A stretch of 22,095 bases of DNA from Clostridiales bacterium (GTDB lineage: Bacteria; Bacillota; Clostridia; Christensenellales; Aristaeellaceae): positions 1 through 22,095 of the forward strand of contig JAHZHZ010000024.1 of NCBI GenBank assembly GCA_019419995.1, given 5' to 3'. Below the pieces are notes generated by a model. That model ran no database searches. It saw nothing but the letters and a program-made list of their open reading frames with translations, and was not told the origin of the DNA. Below are positions 14,215-22,095 of this stretch, one piece after another. Each line of letters begins with the position of its first letter. Positions within the stretch are counted from its first letter, which is position 1. A program made the translations under genes and the position numbers.

Positions 14215-15324
14215 TTATTTCCGAATGAGTTTCTCCATGACGCTACTCAGATCGTCAAATTTATCTTCCACATCCTCCAACAGCTTCATTTGTGCCCTGG
14301 CCCGGATAAGATTGTGCTCCCTAGAACGCACAATAAAGTAGCGATCGCCATCGATATAGTCCGTAAAAAAGCGCATGGCCAATTCACAAGTCATTAGTTT
14401 GATCCCAAAGGGCAACAATTCAAGCTCCACCGGCGTAAGTGCGTCCTTCACCTCTGCTACAAATCCCTGGGTAAAAGCCCGGAAAAGATCCATATCCAGG
14501 TGAATCTTGCTGGTATCTGCTTCATCCTCCGCAGCCGTGGAAGCCCCAAAGCGGATGGCGTCGCCATAATCATAGAGCACCGATCCAGGCATAACCGTGT
14601 CCAGATCGATGACGCACAGGCCCTCTCCCGTCTTTGCGTCCAGCATGACGTTATTCATCTTCGTATCGTTGTGGGTAACCCGCAGCGGCATTTCACCGCT
14701 GTTGATCATTTCCACCACTTTGGACATCATTGCCTGGCGCTGAAAAAAGAAATCGATTTCTCGCTCCAAGCCCTTTACTCTTCCCACCCGATCCGCTTTT
14801 ACTGCCGCTTCAAAGTCCCGAAAGCGCTTGGGTGTATTGTGGAAATCCACAATGGTTTCATAAAGTTGCTCCGCAGGAAAATCAAAGAGCATCTTCTGGA
14901 AATTGCCAAAGGCACGGCCAGCCTCCATAAAATGCTCCGGCCGCTCCGGTCGATCGTAGGCGAAGGCATCGCTGATGTACTCATATGCTCGCCAGAAATG
15001 ATCCTCCTCGCTTCGATACATCCAACCATTTTCCAGGGTAGGAATGAGTTTCAGCACACGACGATTGCTGTCCAGGCCCTTGCGCTCATAGGCGCGTTGA
15101 AGATGTTGCGTCACCAGCAGAATATTGCTCATAACCTCCTGCGGCCTTTTAAAGGCATAGGTATTGATCTGCTGCAAAATATAGCGTTTTTCATCACCGC
15201 TGTTTTGCCGGTAGGTAAGCTGATAGGTATGATTAATATTTCCGCTGTGCAATTCTTCTACGCTATCAAATCTGCCTTCAAAGAGGAATTGCCGGATAAC
15301 TCTTTCCAGATCCTGCTCTATCAA
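14215..15324 (-). CDS. APH-fold sugar kinase, NahK (N-acetylhexosamine 1-kinase)-like
   Basis: This 369-residue soluble protein has the aminoglycoside phosphotransferase/choline kinase fold. The catalytic loop is THNDTKMNNVMLD (Asp220, Asn225) and the metal-binding motif is VIDLDTVMPG (Asp240, Asp242). The spacing and the DLDTVMPG motif are typical of NahK-like anomeric kinases that phosphorylate GlcNAc/GalNAc at C1. No lacto-N-biose phosphorylase or other hexosamine genes are nearby, so the substrate is not certain. Translation starts at TTG 15324, supported by AGGAGG 7 nt upstream. It lies 19 nt after ftsY and is the last gene before the terminator. Confidence 0.8.
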   Translation of the reverse strand: MIEQDLERVIRQFLFEGRFDSVEELHSGNINHTYQLTYRQNSGDEKRYILQQINTYAFKRPQEVMSNILLVTQHLQRAYERKGLDSNRRVLKLIPTLENGWMYRSEEDHFWRAYEYISDAFAYDRPERPEHFMEAGRAFGNFQKMLFDFPAEQLYETIVDFHNTPKRFRDFEAAVKADRVGRVKGLEREIDFFFQRQAMMSKVVEMINSGEMPLRVTHNDTKMNNVMLDAKTGEGLCVIDLDTVMPGSVLYDYGDAIRFGASTAAEDEADTSKIHLDMDLFRAFTQGFVAEVKDALTPVELELLPFGIKLMTCELAMRFFTDYIDGDRYFIVRSREHNLIRARAQMKLLEDVEDKFDDLSSVMEKLIRK

Positions 15325-15343
15325 AGCTGTTCCTCCTCTTTAT

Positions 15344-16240
15344 TCAGAAGATCGCTTCCACAAACTGACACGCATCAAAGGGCTGCATATCGTCCAACTG
15401 TTCGCCCAATCCAATGTAGCGAACAGGCAGTCCCATTTCGCTGCGGATCGCCACAGCGATGCCACCCTTGGCGGTTCCGTCCAGCTTAGTGAGAATAATG
15501 CCGTCCAGATTGGCCACTTCGCCAAAGAGCTTGGCCTGACTCAATCCATTCTGGCCAGTGGTAGCGTCAATGACCAGCAACGCCTTGACTACAGCTTCAG
15601 GATATTCTCTTTCCACTACCCGGCTGATCTTTTTCAACTCTTCCATCAGATGGGCCTTATTGTGCAAACGTCCTGCGGTATCCACCAGCAGCACATCCGC
15701 ATGGCGTCCCCTGGCCGCCTGGATGCCGTCGTACACTACCGCAGCAGGATCGGCGCCCTCCTTCTGCTTGATGATGGGCACCTCGGCCCGATCTGCCCAC
15801 ACGGTCAGCTGTTCCGCCGCAGCTGCACGGAAGGTATCTGCTGCGCAGATAATAACTCTGCGCCCCATCACCTTCAGGCGCGATGCCAGTTTCCCGATGG
15901 AGGTAGTCTTGCCCACGCCGTTTACGCCGATAATCAACAGCACCATAGGGCTTTCCAGTTTCATCGGCTCCGCCTGAAGAATGCCCGTGAGAATCTCCTT
16001 CAGCGCATCCCTCGCTTTCGCGGGATCTCCGATCTTCTCTTTCTTGCACTTTTCCCGCAGTTGTCCAACCGCCTCTTCTGTGGTTTTCACTCCCACATCT
16101 GCCATGATCAGGATATCGGTCAGATCCTCATAAAAATCGTCGTCCAGTTCCTTATAATTTTCCACCAACTGGTCCATGCGGCCGGAGAACACCTCGCGGG
16201 TTCGCCGCATACCTTGGCGGATTTTATCCAACAGACCCAT
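15344..16240 (-). CDS. ftsY: Signal recognition particle receptor FtsY
   Basis: This 298-residue SRP GTPase has an N-domain helical bundle (about 1-95) and a G-domain with GVNGVGKTT (105-113), DTFRAAAAEQL (135-145), DTAGR (187-191) and TKLDGTAKGG (251-260). The acidic A-domain of E. coli FtsY is missing, as is usual in Firmicutes. It docks SRP-ribosome complexes at the membrane. The ATG at 16240 has AAGGAG 9-10 nt upstream, and the gene follows smc closely, as in Bacillus. Confidence 0.97.
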   Translation of the reverse strand: MGLLDKIRQGMRRTREVFSGRMDQLVENYKELDDDFYEDLTDILIMADVGVKTTEEAVGQLREKCKKEKIGDPAKARDALKEILTGILQAEPMKLESPMVLLIIGVNGVGKTTSIGKLASRLKVMGRRVIICAADTFRAAAAEQLTVWADRAEVPIIKQKEGADPAAVVYDGIQAARGRHADVLLVDTAGRLHNKAHLMEELKKISRVVEREYPEAVVKALLVIDATTGQNGLSQAKLFGEVANLDGIILTKLDGTAKGGIAVAIRSEMGLPVRYIGLGEQLDDMQPFDACQFVEAIF

Positions 16241-16258
16241 GGATTTCCGCTCCTTCCT

Positions 16259-19200
16259 TTATGCGCCCTTCAGGGCCTCGTTCAGCTTTACGGACACGGT
16301 CTTGGAAACGCCTTTTTCCTGCATGACCACGCCATAGAGGGCATCACAACGCTCCATCGTGCCCTTTCTGTGGGTGATGACAATAAACTGTGTATTGCGG
16401 GAATAGGATTTAAGATAGTCCGCATAAGTATCAATGTTGGCGTCATCCAGTGCCGCTTCGATCTCATCCAACACGCAAAAGGGCGTGGGCTTGAGATCCA
16501 GAATGGCAAACAGGATGGCAATGGCCGTCAGCGCACGTTCGCCACCGGAGAGCAGCGAGAGCATCTGCAATTTTTTCCCAGGAGGCTGAGCGACGATATC
16601 TATGCCGCAGTTCAGGGCATCCTTGGGATCGCTCAAGCGCAGTTCTGCCCTGCCTCCGCCAAACAAGCTGGTGAACGTGCGGGAAAAATTCTGATTAATC
16701 AGCGCAAATTGTACACGGAATTGCTCTTCCATCTGCTTTTCCAGATCAGCGATAATTTCTTCCAGATCTGTCCTGGCTTTAACCAGGTCATCTCGCTGGC
16801 CTGAAAGCTCCTCCACCCGCTCCAGCGTGCGCCTGTACTCGTCCACCGCTGCAACATTCACTGTGCCCATGGCCCGAATGCGCTGGCGAATGGCCGAAAT
16901 ACGCTTTTCAGCTTCCGTAAGTTTAAAATCCTGCTGACGGAATGGCTCGGCCGTTGCGTAGGTCAATTCGTAATCTTCCCAGATGCGATCCTGGATCTGC
17001 TTATACTCCCCTTCTACGCGAGCCAACTGCAGTTCGCTTCGGTGATGCCTGTCGCTGAAATCATCCAGGCGCCCGCGCACTGCGTCAATCTGTTCGCCGA
17101 TAGCCTGCAAGCGTTTCTGCGCGCTGGTGCGCTTTTCATCCTCCACGCTGAAAGCTTCTCTGGCAGCATCGAGCTTACCCTTCTCATCTGCCAGTTCCTT
17201 CAGTTCCCCTTCCAGTGTAGCGGCATTCTGCGCCAGCTCTGCCTCGCACTGATCAAGCCGGGTTTCAGATTCCCGCAGAATGCGTTCCGTATCTTCAATT
17301 TGCTGGGATAGACGGTCCCGATCTGACTGAGCTGCTTCCAGATCCCTGCGTGCCTCCGCCAGGGATACGCGTCGGTCAGATACCTCGGTGCGCAGGGCCT
17401 CGTTCCGGCTTCTGCCTTCAAAGATCTCCTGCTGAAGTCTTTTGACTTCCTCCTGACGGCTTCCAGTAGAAGTTTCTGCATCTTCCTGCTGACCATCCAA
17501 CGCCGCCAGTGATCCACTCACATCCTCCAGCTGAGTGGCCAGCCTGCTGCGCTCAGCAGCAATGCGGCTCACACGCTCGTTGTTACTTCTCTGTTCATCC
17601 AAAGCTGCCTTGAGTAAGGCATCGGCCCGCCCGCAAAGTACTTCCTGCTGATGTAATTCTTCGAAGAGCTCCCCACGCTCCCGCTTGAGTGCGCTGCGCT
17701 CCCCATCAAGGCCTTCGTAGGTTTGGCGAAGTTTGCTCAGCTCCGTCCCTATGGCCTGCAACTTCTTTTCCGTTTCCTCAATCTCACGGCTCCGGGAGAG
17801 GAGACTCGTCATCCTCGACTGCACGCTGCCGCCGGTCATGGAACCGCCGGAATGCATTACGTCGCCCTCCAAAGTCACCAGTCGAAGCTGGTAGCGGGCG
17901 GCGCGCTGGATGGCGATGCCGCTGGTCAAATCCTGAGCAATGACGGTTCTGCCCAGCAAATTATCCGCCACGCCCTGATATTTGGGATCAAACTCGATCA
18001 GTTCCGAAGCTACGCCCACACATCCGGGCATCGAGAGTACCTGCCGTTCCTGGGGCGTGAGCGTACGACCACGCACTGAAGAAATGGGTAGGAACGTCGC
18101 CCTGCCAAAGCGATTGGCACGCAGATATTCAATCATGCGCTTGGCGTCTTCGTCCCGGTCCACCACCACATTCTGCAGTGCACCGCCCAAAACCATATCG
18201 ATGGCCCTTTCCAGCTTTTCCGGCACATGAATCAGATCCGCCACAACGCCGTGAACTCCCGAAGAAGGAATGCGCCTTGCCTGCAAAAGTACCTGTTTTA
18301 CGGAATTATTATAGCCCTCATAGTCCCGCTGCATCTCCCGCAAAAGTTTCATGCGAGAATCGGCGCTCTGGCGCTGGCTTTGCAGCTGCGTCACCTGTTC
18401 CGAAAGGGCCTGCAGGCGTGCGTTGAGATCCTGTACCCGCTCATTGTGGGCATTGGTCTGTTCCCTGAGCTGTGCTCTTCGCGCTTCTTCCTCTGCCAGG
18501 CGCTCCTGAGCTTCCTGTACCTGCTGATTCAGAGAATCCACACCAGCCTGCTCACGCTCGCGGTCACCTTCCATGCTTTCCAGCTGATTCTCCAGCGCGG
18601 TCTTCATCGCTCCCAGCCGGGCGCGTTGAGAGCGCACATCTCCCAGGCGGTTCATTGCCTGGATGATCTGCTGCTTCAAGGTTTCCGATTTTTCTTCCAG
18701 TTCAGCCAGCGCCCGCTCCGCCTGTTCCAGCTCGCTTTCAAGCCGGGACAGTTCCTCGCCCTGCGTGCGGATGGCCTCCTCGTCCCGCTGGATCTGCATG
18801 GAAAGGGTTCCAATGCGCTCATAGACGCCCTCACGGCCACGACCGGCGGCATCCCTCTGCTCCAGCAGCCTGCTGCGCTCCTTTTCGCCCGATGATATGC
18901 GTTCGCGCATGACGCGCACCGCACCCTCCCGGGCTTCCACCTGTCGGATAAGCTCCTGAACCGTCTCCCGCTTGGATGCGGATTGAGCTTCCAGCATTTC
19001 CAGTTCCTGCTGACAGGCCTCCCGCTGCGCACCGCTCTCTTCCAATTCCTGATTGGACTGCAAAATTGCCTCGCCCAGACTCTCTACGGATTCCTTTAGT
19101 TCACGAATCCGGGCCTCATAGCGCTCGGTGCGCAGAAGAAATACATTCAGATCCAGTCCCTTGAGTTCATCCCTCAGGGAAAGATATTCCCGTGCGGCCT

Positions 19201-19828
19201 CACTCTGCGTCTTCAGGGGTTCTACCCGCTCCTCCAGCTCGGAAAGAATGTCCTCCACACGATTAAGGTTCTGGGTAGTGTTCTCCAGTCTCCTCTGCGC
19301 ATCCTGCTTGCGAGCCTTAAATTTGACGATGCCCGCCGCTTCCTCAAAAACCTGACGGCGATCTTCAGACTTTGCAGAGAGAATTTCATCAATTCTTCCC
19401 TGTCCAATCATTGAATAGCCGTCCTTACCAATGCCGGTATCGCGGAAAAGATCGATGATATCTCGCAGACGACATGCCGCACCGTTGATTTTATATTCAC
19501 CCTCACCACTGCGATACACTCTTCGAGTGACCGAAACTTCCGTAAAATCAATGGGCAGAGAATGATCCTCATTGTCAAAGATTAACGTCACCTCGCAGAA
19601 CGAGAGGCGCTTCCGCTTCTCCGTACCGCCAAAGATGACGTCCTCCATCTTCGCTCCCCGTAGTGATTTAGCGCTTTGTTCACCCAAAACCCACTTCATG
19701 GCATCGGCAATATTGCTCTTTCCGCAGCCATTGGGGCCGACTACGCCGGTGATTCCATCTTCAAATACGATTTCCACGTGATCCGCAAAGGATTTAAAGC
19801 CGTGGACAATCAGTTTTTTCAATCTCAA
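16259..19828 (-). CDS. smc: Chromosome segregation ATPase SMC
   Basis: This 1189-residue protein is full length for bacterial SMC. Walker A is GPNGCGKSNI (31-40). Long coiled-coil arms rich in Glu, Gln and Arg flank a hinge at about 515-640. The ABC signature LSGGERALTA (from about 1093) and Walker B FCVLDEIEAALDD (about 1115) form the C-terminal head half. It condenses and segregates the chromosome with ScpA/ScpB, which are not in this window. The start is a TTG at 19828, one base after the rnc TAA; GGGAG lies about 11 nt upstream. The N-terminal sequence from this TTG matches the usual SMC start. Confidence 0.97.
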   Translation of the reverse strand: MRLKKLIVHGFKSFADHVEIVFEDGITGVVGPNGCGKSNIADAMKWVLGEQSAKSLRGAKMEDVIFGGTEKRKRLSFCEVTLIFDNEDHSLPIDFTEVSVTRRVYRSGEGEYKINGAACRLRDIIDLFRDTGIGKDGYSMIGQGRIDEILSAKSEDRRQVFEEAAGIVKFKARKQDAQRRLENTTQNLNRVEDILSELEERVEPLKTQSEAAREYLSLRDELKGLDLNVFLLRTERYEARIRELKESVESLGEAILQSNQELEESGAQREACQQELEMLEAQSASKRETVQELIRQVEAREGAVRVMRERISSGEKERSRLLEQRDAAGRGREGVYERIGTLSMQIQRDEEAIRTQGEELSRLESELEQAERALAELEEKSETLKQQIIQAMNRLGDVRSQRARLGAMKTALENQLESMEGDREREQAGVDSLNQQVQEAQERLAEEEARRAQLREQTNAHNERVQDLNARLQALSEQVTQLQSQRQSADSRMKLLREMQRDYEGYNNSVKQVLLQARRIPSSGVHGVVADLIHVPEKLERAIDMVLGGALQNVVVDRDEDAKRMIEYLRANRFGRATFLPISSVRGRTLTPQERQVLSMPGCVGVASELIEFDPKYQGVADNLLGRTVIAQDLTSGIAIQRAARYQLRLVTLEGDVMHSGGSMTGGSVQSRMTSLLSRSREIEETEKKLQAIGTELSKLRQTYEGLDGERSALKRERGELFEELHQQEVLCGRADALLKAALDEQRSNNERVSRIAAERSRLATQLEDVSGSLAALDGQQEDAETSTGSRQEEVKRLQQEIFEGRSRNEALRTEVSDRRVSLAEARRDLEAAQSDRDRLSQQIEDTERILRESETRLDQCEAELAQNAATLEGELKELADEKGKLDAAREAFSVEDEKRTSAQKRLQAIGEQIDAVRGRLDDFSDRHHRSELQLARVEGEYKQIQDRIWEDYELTYATAEPFRQQDFKLTEAEKRISAIRQRIRAMGTVNVAAVDEYRRTLERVEELSGQRDDLVKARTDLEEIIADLEKQMEEQFRVQFALINQNFSRTFTSLFGGGRAELRLSDPKDALNCGIDIVAQPPGKKLQMLSLLSGGERALTAIAILFAILDLKPTPFCVLDEIEAALDDANIDTYADYLKSYSRNTQFIVITHRKGTMERCDALYGVVMQEKGVSKTVSVKLNEALKGA

Positions 19829-20506
19829 TTAAGCTAACGCTCCCATTCTCTTGAGTGCATCCCGCGCAGCAGCCTGTTGCGCGTTCTGTTTGCTGGTTCC
19901 CTGGCCCAAGCCCAGTTCCCGCTCTCCATCCATCACCCGATAGCTGAATAGCGGAGCATGAGGCGGACCTTCCATGGAAATAAATTCATAAACCGGCATG
20001 CCGCCTTCTCGCTGCATCAGTTCCTGCAGGCGGGATTTGGCGTCCAGATGATCTTTCAGCACTTCCGGTCGTAATTCTTCTTTCAGTATCATGGAAATGA
20101 TTCCTACCGCAGCATCAAACCCTCCGTCGAGATACACGGCGGCAAGCACGGCCTCCACCACATCGCACAAAATAGACGGTTTTGACCGTCCGCCCGATCG
20201 CTCCTCGCCCACGGACAAACGAATAAAGTCCCCCAGCCCGAGCCGTTCTGCGGCCCTGCAGAGGGTCTCTTCCCGAACCAGATATGCGCGTATGCGCGTC
20301 AGCTTGCCCTCGTCTACCTCCGGAAGCTCAAAAAACAGATACCGGCTCACGGCCAATTCCAGCACGGCATCCCCCAAAAACTCCAGGCGCTGGTAGTGGG
20401 GCACATGATGATCCCCCCCGAAGGAGGGATGTGTCAGTGCCGTCTCCAGCAGCTTGGTATCCTTAAAGTGATAATCCAGTTTTGCCTCCAGAACCCTGAT
20501 ATTCAT
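19829..20506 (-). CDS. rnc: Ribonuclease III
   Basis: This 225-residue protein has the RNase III endonuclease domain with signature QRLEFLGDAVLEL (39-51; catalytic Glu42 and Asp46) and the second acidic pair Asp115 and Glu118 in DVVEAVLAAVYLDGG. A double-stranded RNA-binding domain (about 158-225) follows. It processes rRNA precursors and other duplex RNA. ATG 20506 is chosen because AGAAGG lies just upstream and the protein then has the normal length. The stop is adjacent to the smc start, so the two are probably coupled. Confidence 0.96.
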   Translation of the reverse strand: MNIRVLEAKLDYHFKDTKLLETALTHPSFGGDHHVPHYQRLEFLGDAVLELAVSRYLFFELPEVDEGKLTRIRAYLVREETLCRAAERLGLGDFIRLSVGEERSGGRSKPSILCDVVEAVLAAVYLDGGFDAAVGIISMILKEELRPEVLKDHLDAKSRLQELMQREGGMPVYEFISMEGPPHAPLFSYRVMDGERELGLGQGTSKQNAQQAAARDALKRMGALA

Positions 20507-20522
20507 GAAAACCTTCTTTTCA

Positions 20523-20753
20523 TCACAGTCTGCTTTCGATGTAGGAAACCACATCGCCCACCGTCTTGATGTTGCCCAAAGCCTCATCCTCCACCGTGGT
20601 ATCGTATTCATTTTCCAAATCCATAATCAGCATCATCAGATTGGCGCTATCCGCACCCAGATCTTCAATCAGACGCGCATCACTGGTCACCTTCTCCGGC
20701 TTCACCGGCAGCTGCATGAGAATATATTCCTTCACTTTGTCAAAAACATTCAT
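20523..20753 (-). CDS. acpP: Acyl carrier protein
   Basis: This 76-residue acidic protein has the ACP four-helix pattern. The phosphopantetheine-attachment serine is Ser36 in LGADSANLMML. The usual DSLDxVE motif is changed to DSANLMM, so two acidic helix-II residues used for partner contact are missing, although MDLENEYD (44-51) keeps the following acidic patch. ATG 20753 is preceded by AGGAGG with 8-nt spacing; a longer upstream reading would overlap plsX. The position between plsX and rnc is the common Firmicutes order. Confidence 0.93.
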   Translation of the reverse strand: MNVFDKVKEYILMQLPVKPEKVTSDARLIEDLGADSANLMMLIMDLENEYDTTVEDEALGNIKTVGDVVSYIESRL

Positions 20754-20781
20754 TTTTTCTTCCTCCTCCATTTTTCTCCCA

Positions 20782-21810
20782 TCAATTTGCCAAAGGCGTT
20801 TCCTCCAGGCCAGATAGACCTGCACGGATTTTACCTACCACATCGCCTTCCAACATGCGTCGAGCCTGTGCAATGGCATTTTCAATAGCTTCTGCACCGG
20901 AACTTCCGTGCGCCTTGACCACCGCTCCATTTACGCCCAGCAACGGCGCACCGCCTACGCTGTTGTAGTCCAAGCGCCGCTTCACCGTTCGGAATGCCGG
21001 TTTTGCCAACAGCGCGCCCAATTTACAGCGCAAGCCATTTCCCATCAGCTCCTGCTGGAGCATAGCAAACAGCGCCTTTGCCAATCCCTCGGTATGTTTT
21101 AAAATAATATTTCCGTCAAATCCGTCGGCCACCACCACATCGTAGTCACCGGTAAAGACATCTCTCGCCTCACAGTTGCCGGCAAAGTGATAGCCCTTCT
21201 GGCGCTGCATCAATTCAAAAGTTTCCTTGGTGAGTTTATTGCCCTTTTCGGCCTCCGATCCAATGTTCACCAGGCCCACCCTCGGATCGGGCACATCCAG
21301 CACATTCTTCATGTACACCGCGCCCATCAAACCGAACTGAAGCAGATACCTGGATTGACAGTCCACATTCGCGCCGCTGTCGATGAGCATAAATCGCTTT
21401 TTGAGGCCCGGCAACACAGGAGCCAAAGCAGGTCGTTCCAATCCAGGAATGCGACCGATGCGGAACATGCCACAGGCCAGAATCGCCCCCGTGGATCCAG
21501 CAGAAACCACCGCGCCTGCCCGGCCCTCTTTCACGGCATTCATTGCCACCACCATGGAGGAATCCTTCTTGGTGCGCACCGCCAGCATGGGTGCTTCGTC
21601 CATTTCAATAACCTGACTGGCATTTAAGAAGTCGATACGTTTCGCAACTTCCGGTGCACCAGCGGTAAGTTTTTCCAACTGTTCCCGTGGCCCCGCCAAC
21701 AAAATATCGATGTCCTCATACTTCTTAAGGGCCCTCAGCGCGCCCTCGACAATGGCTCCGGGTGCCTGGTCTCCACCCATGGCATCCAGTGCAATTACAT
21801 ATTGGCTCAC
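20782..21810 (-). CDS. plsX: Phosphate acyltransferase PlsX
   Basis: This 342-residue peripheral membrane enzyme makes acyl-phosphate from acyl-ACP for phosphatidic acid synthesis. Family motifs visible are IALDAMGGDQAPG at the N-terminus, SAGSTGAILA, LIDSGANVDC, VGLVNIGSEAEKG, VVADGFDGNI and YNSVGGAPLLGVNG. The start is assigned to GTG 21810, which gives the standard PlsX N-terminus. An in-frame ATG at 21870 overlaps the -35 box of the promoter and so cannot be in the transcript. A G-rich run about 8 nt upstream of the GTG serves as ribosome-binding site. Confidence 0.95.
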   Translation of the reverse strand: MSQYVIALDAMGGDQAPGAIVEGALRALKKYEDIDILLAGPREQLEKLTAGAPEVAKRIDFLNASQVIEMDEAPMLAVRTKKDSSMVVAMNAVKEGRAGAVVSAGSTGAILACGMFRIGRIPGLERPALAPVLPGLKKRFMLIDSGANVDCQSRYLLQFGLMGAVYMKNVLDVPDPRVGLVNIGSEAEKGNKLTKETFELMQRQKGYHFAGNCEARDVFTGDYDVVVADGFDGNIILKHTEGLAKALFAMLQQELMGNGLRCKLGALLAKPAFRTVKRRLDYNSVGGAPLLGVNGAVVKAHGSSGAEAIENAIAQARRMLEGDVVGKIRAGLSGLEETPLAN

Positions 21811-21841
21811 ACAATAAGCCCCCTTTTTCAAATTCTTTATT

Positions 21842-21870
21842 ATTGTAACAGAAAAGGCAGGCCTTGGCAA
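21842..21870 (-). promoter_or_regulatory. Sigma-70 promoter of the plsX operon
   Basis: On the minus strand TTGCCA (21865-21870), a 17-bp spacer and TACAAT (21842-21847) form a good promoter. Transcription would begin near 21835, about 25 nt before the plsX GTG start, which decides against the longer ATG reading. No FapR-type operator is evident. Confidence 0.8.
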
Positions 21871-21985
21871 GCTTTGACCGGGAATTTAGCATGCGTCAGG
21901 TTCTCCCGGCTGATACATACGTGCCAGGGGCAAACAGTTGCAGAGGAATTTATTGGCCGATAAAATCAAAATTTTGGAAAATGTA

Positions 21986-22014
21986 TTGACAAAGGCGAGA
22001 AGAGCAAGTATAAT
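21986..22014 (+). promoter_or_regulatory. Consensus sigma-70 promoter of tRNA-Pro
   Basis: TTGACA (21986-21991), a 17-bp spacer and TATAAT (22009-22014) form a perfect consensus promoter. It is preceded by an A/T-rich stretch (21957-21985) that could act as an UP element. The predicted start near 22021 is about 25 nt before the tRNA. It is divergent from the plsX promoter. Confidence 0.92.
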
Positions 22015-22044
22015 ATACGTTGTTGGCGCGAGGCCGACAGATGA

Positions 22045-22095
22045 CTGGGTGTAGCGCAGTTTGGTAGCGTGCTTGAATGGGGTTCAAGAGGCCGG
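22045..22095 (+). tRNA. tRNA-Pro (anticodon GGG), 3' part cut by window edge
   Basis: The acceptor 5' strand CTGGGTG is followed by the D-arm TAGCGCAGTTTGGTAGCG. The anticodon stem CTTGA/TCAAG encloses loop ATGGGGT, giving anticodon GGG (codon CCC). The window ends at the variable/T-arm region. The perfect promoter just upstream supports it as the first gene of a tRNA transcript that may continue outside. Confidence 0.93.

Noticed and set aside
14500..15489. 329-codon open frame on the plus strand
   Set aside because: It is antisense to the NahK-like kinase and the ftsY 3' end; no coding features beyond length.
15650..16804. 384-codon open frame on the plus strand
   Set aside because: It is antisense to ftsY and smc, both certain genes; no start signal or family features.
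21878..21909. CCGGGA/TCCCGG inverted repeat upstream of plsX
   Set aside because: Only a 6-bp stem with a 20-nt loop, no T-run; probably chance.

Overview
The window looks like a piece of a strictly anaerobic Firmicutes (Clostridia-type) chromosome of medium G+C. Every protein gene lies on the minus strand. The evidence is the plsX-acpP-rnc-smc-ftsY block typical of Gram-positive bacteria, strong Shine-Dalgarno sites with several GTG/TTG starts, sigma-70 promoters with 17-bp spacers, and a dense set of oxygen-sensitive iron-sulfur enzymes with no respiratory-chain genes. It is bounded by two partial tRNA genes: tRNA-Val(UAC) on the minus strand at 1-53 and tRNA-Pro(GGG) on the plus strand from 22045.

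Right part (about 21870 down to 14168): a housekeeping operon, plsX, acpP, rnc, smc, ftsY and an APH/NahK-like sugar kinase. It starts from a good promoter at 21842-21870 and ends at a clear rho-independent terminator at 14168-14201. It combines phospholipid precursor synthesis, RNA processing, chromosome condensation and membrane protein targeting.

Middle (13934-14214): a very AT-rich intergenic region of about 280 bp. It holds the terminator above, a candidate extended -10 promoter and a possible Rex (NADH/NAD+ sensor) operator for the next operon.

Left part (13933 down to 144): a compact run of 14 codirectional genes, mostly overlapping or 10-30 nt apart. Order of transcription: lactate/malate dehydrogenase family enzyme; hdrB, hdrC, hdrA; flxD(mvhD), flxC, flxB, flxA; a fumarate reductase-like iron-sulfur subunit and flavoprotein; an AspT/YidE-type (aspartate:alanine exchanger family) transporter; a small thioredoxin-like [2Fe-2S] ferredoxin; a sensory-type [FeFe]-hydrogenase-like protein; and a SpoIIE/PP2C phosphatase. 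The Hdr-Flx part matches the known FlxABCD-HdrABC family (NADH oxidation coupled by flavin-based electron bifurcation to ferredoxin and a disulfide-type acceptor).

The unusual feature is its fusion into one transcription unit with a soluble, non-covalent-FAD fumarate reductase-like pair, a probable C4-dicarboxylate/amino-acid exchanger, an NAD-dependent hydroxyacid dehydrogenase and a putative H2/redox-sensing phosphatase module. My working hypothesis is a cytoplasmic NADH-dependent bifurcating system whose high-potential acceptor is fumarate or a similar C4 compound, with attached redox sensing. The gene identities are well supported. The coupling and the substrate are inference.
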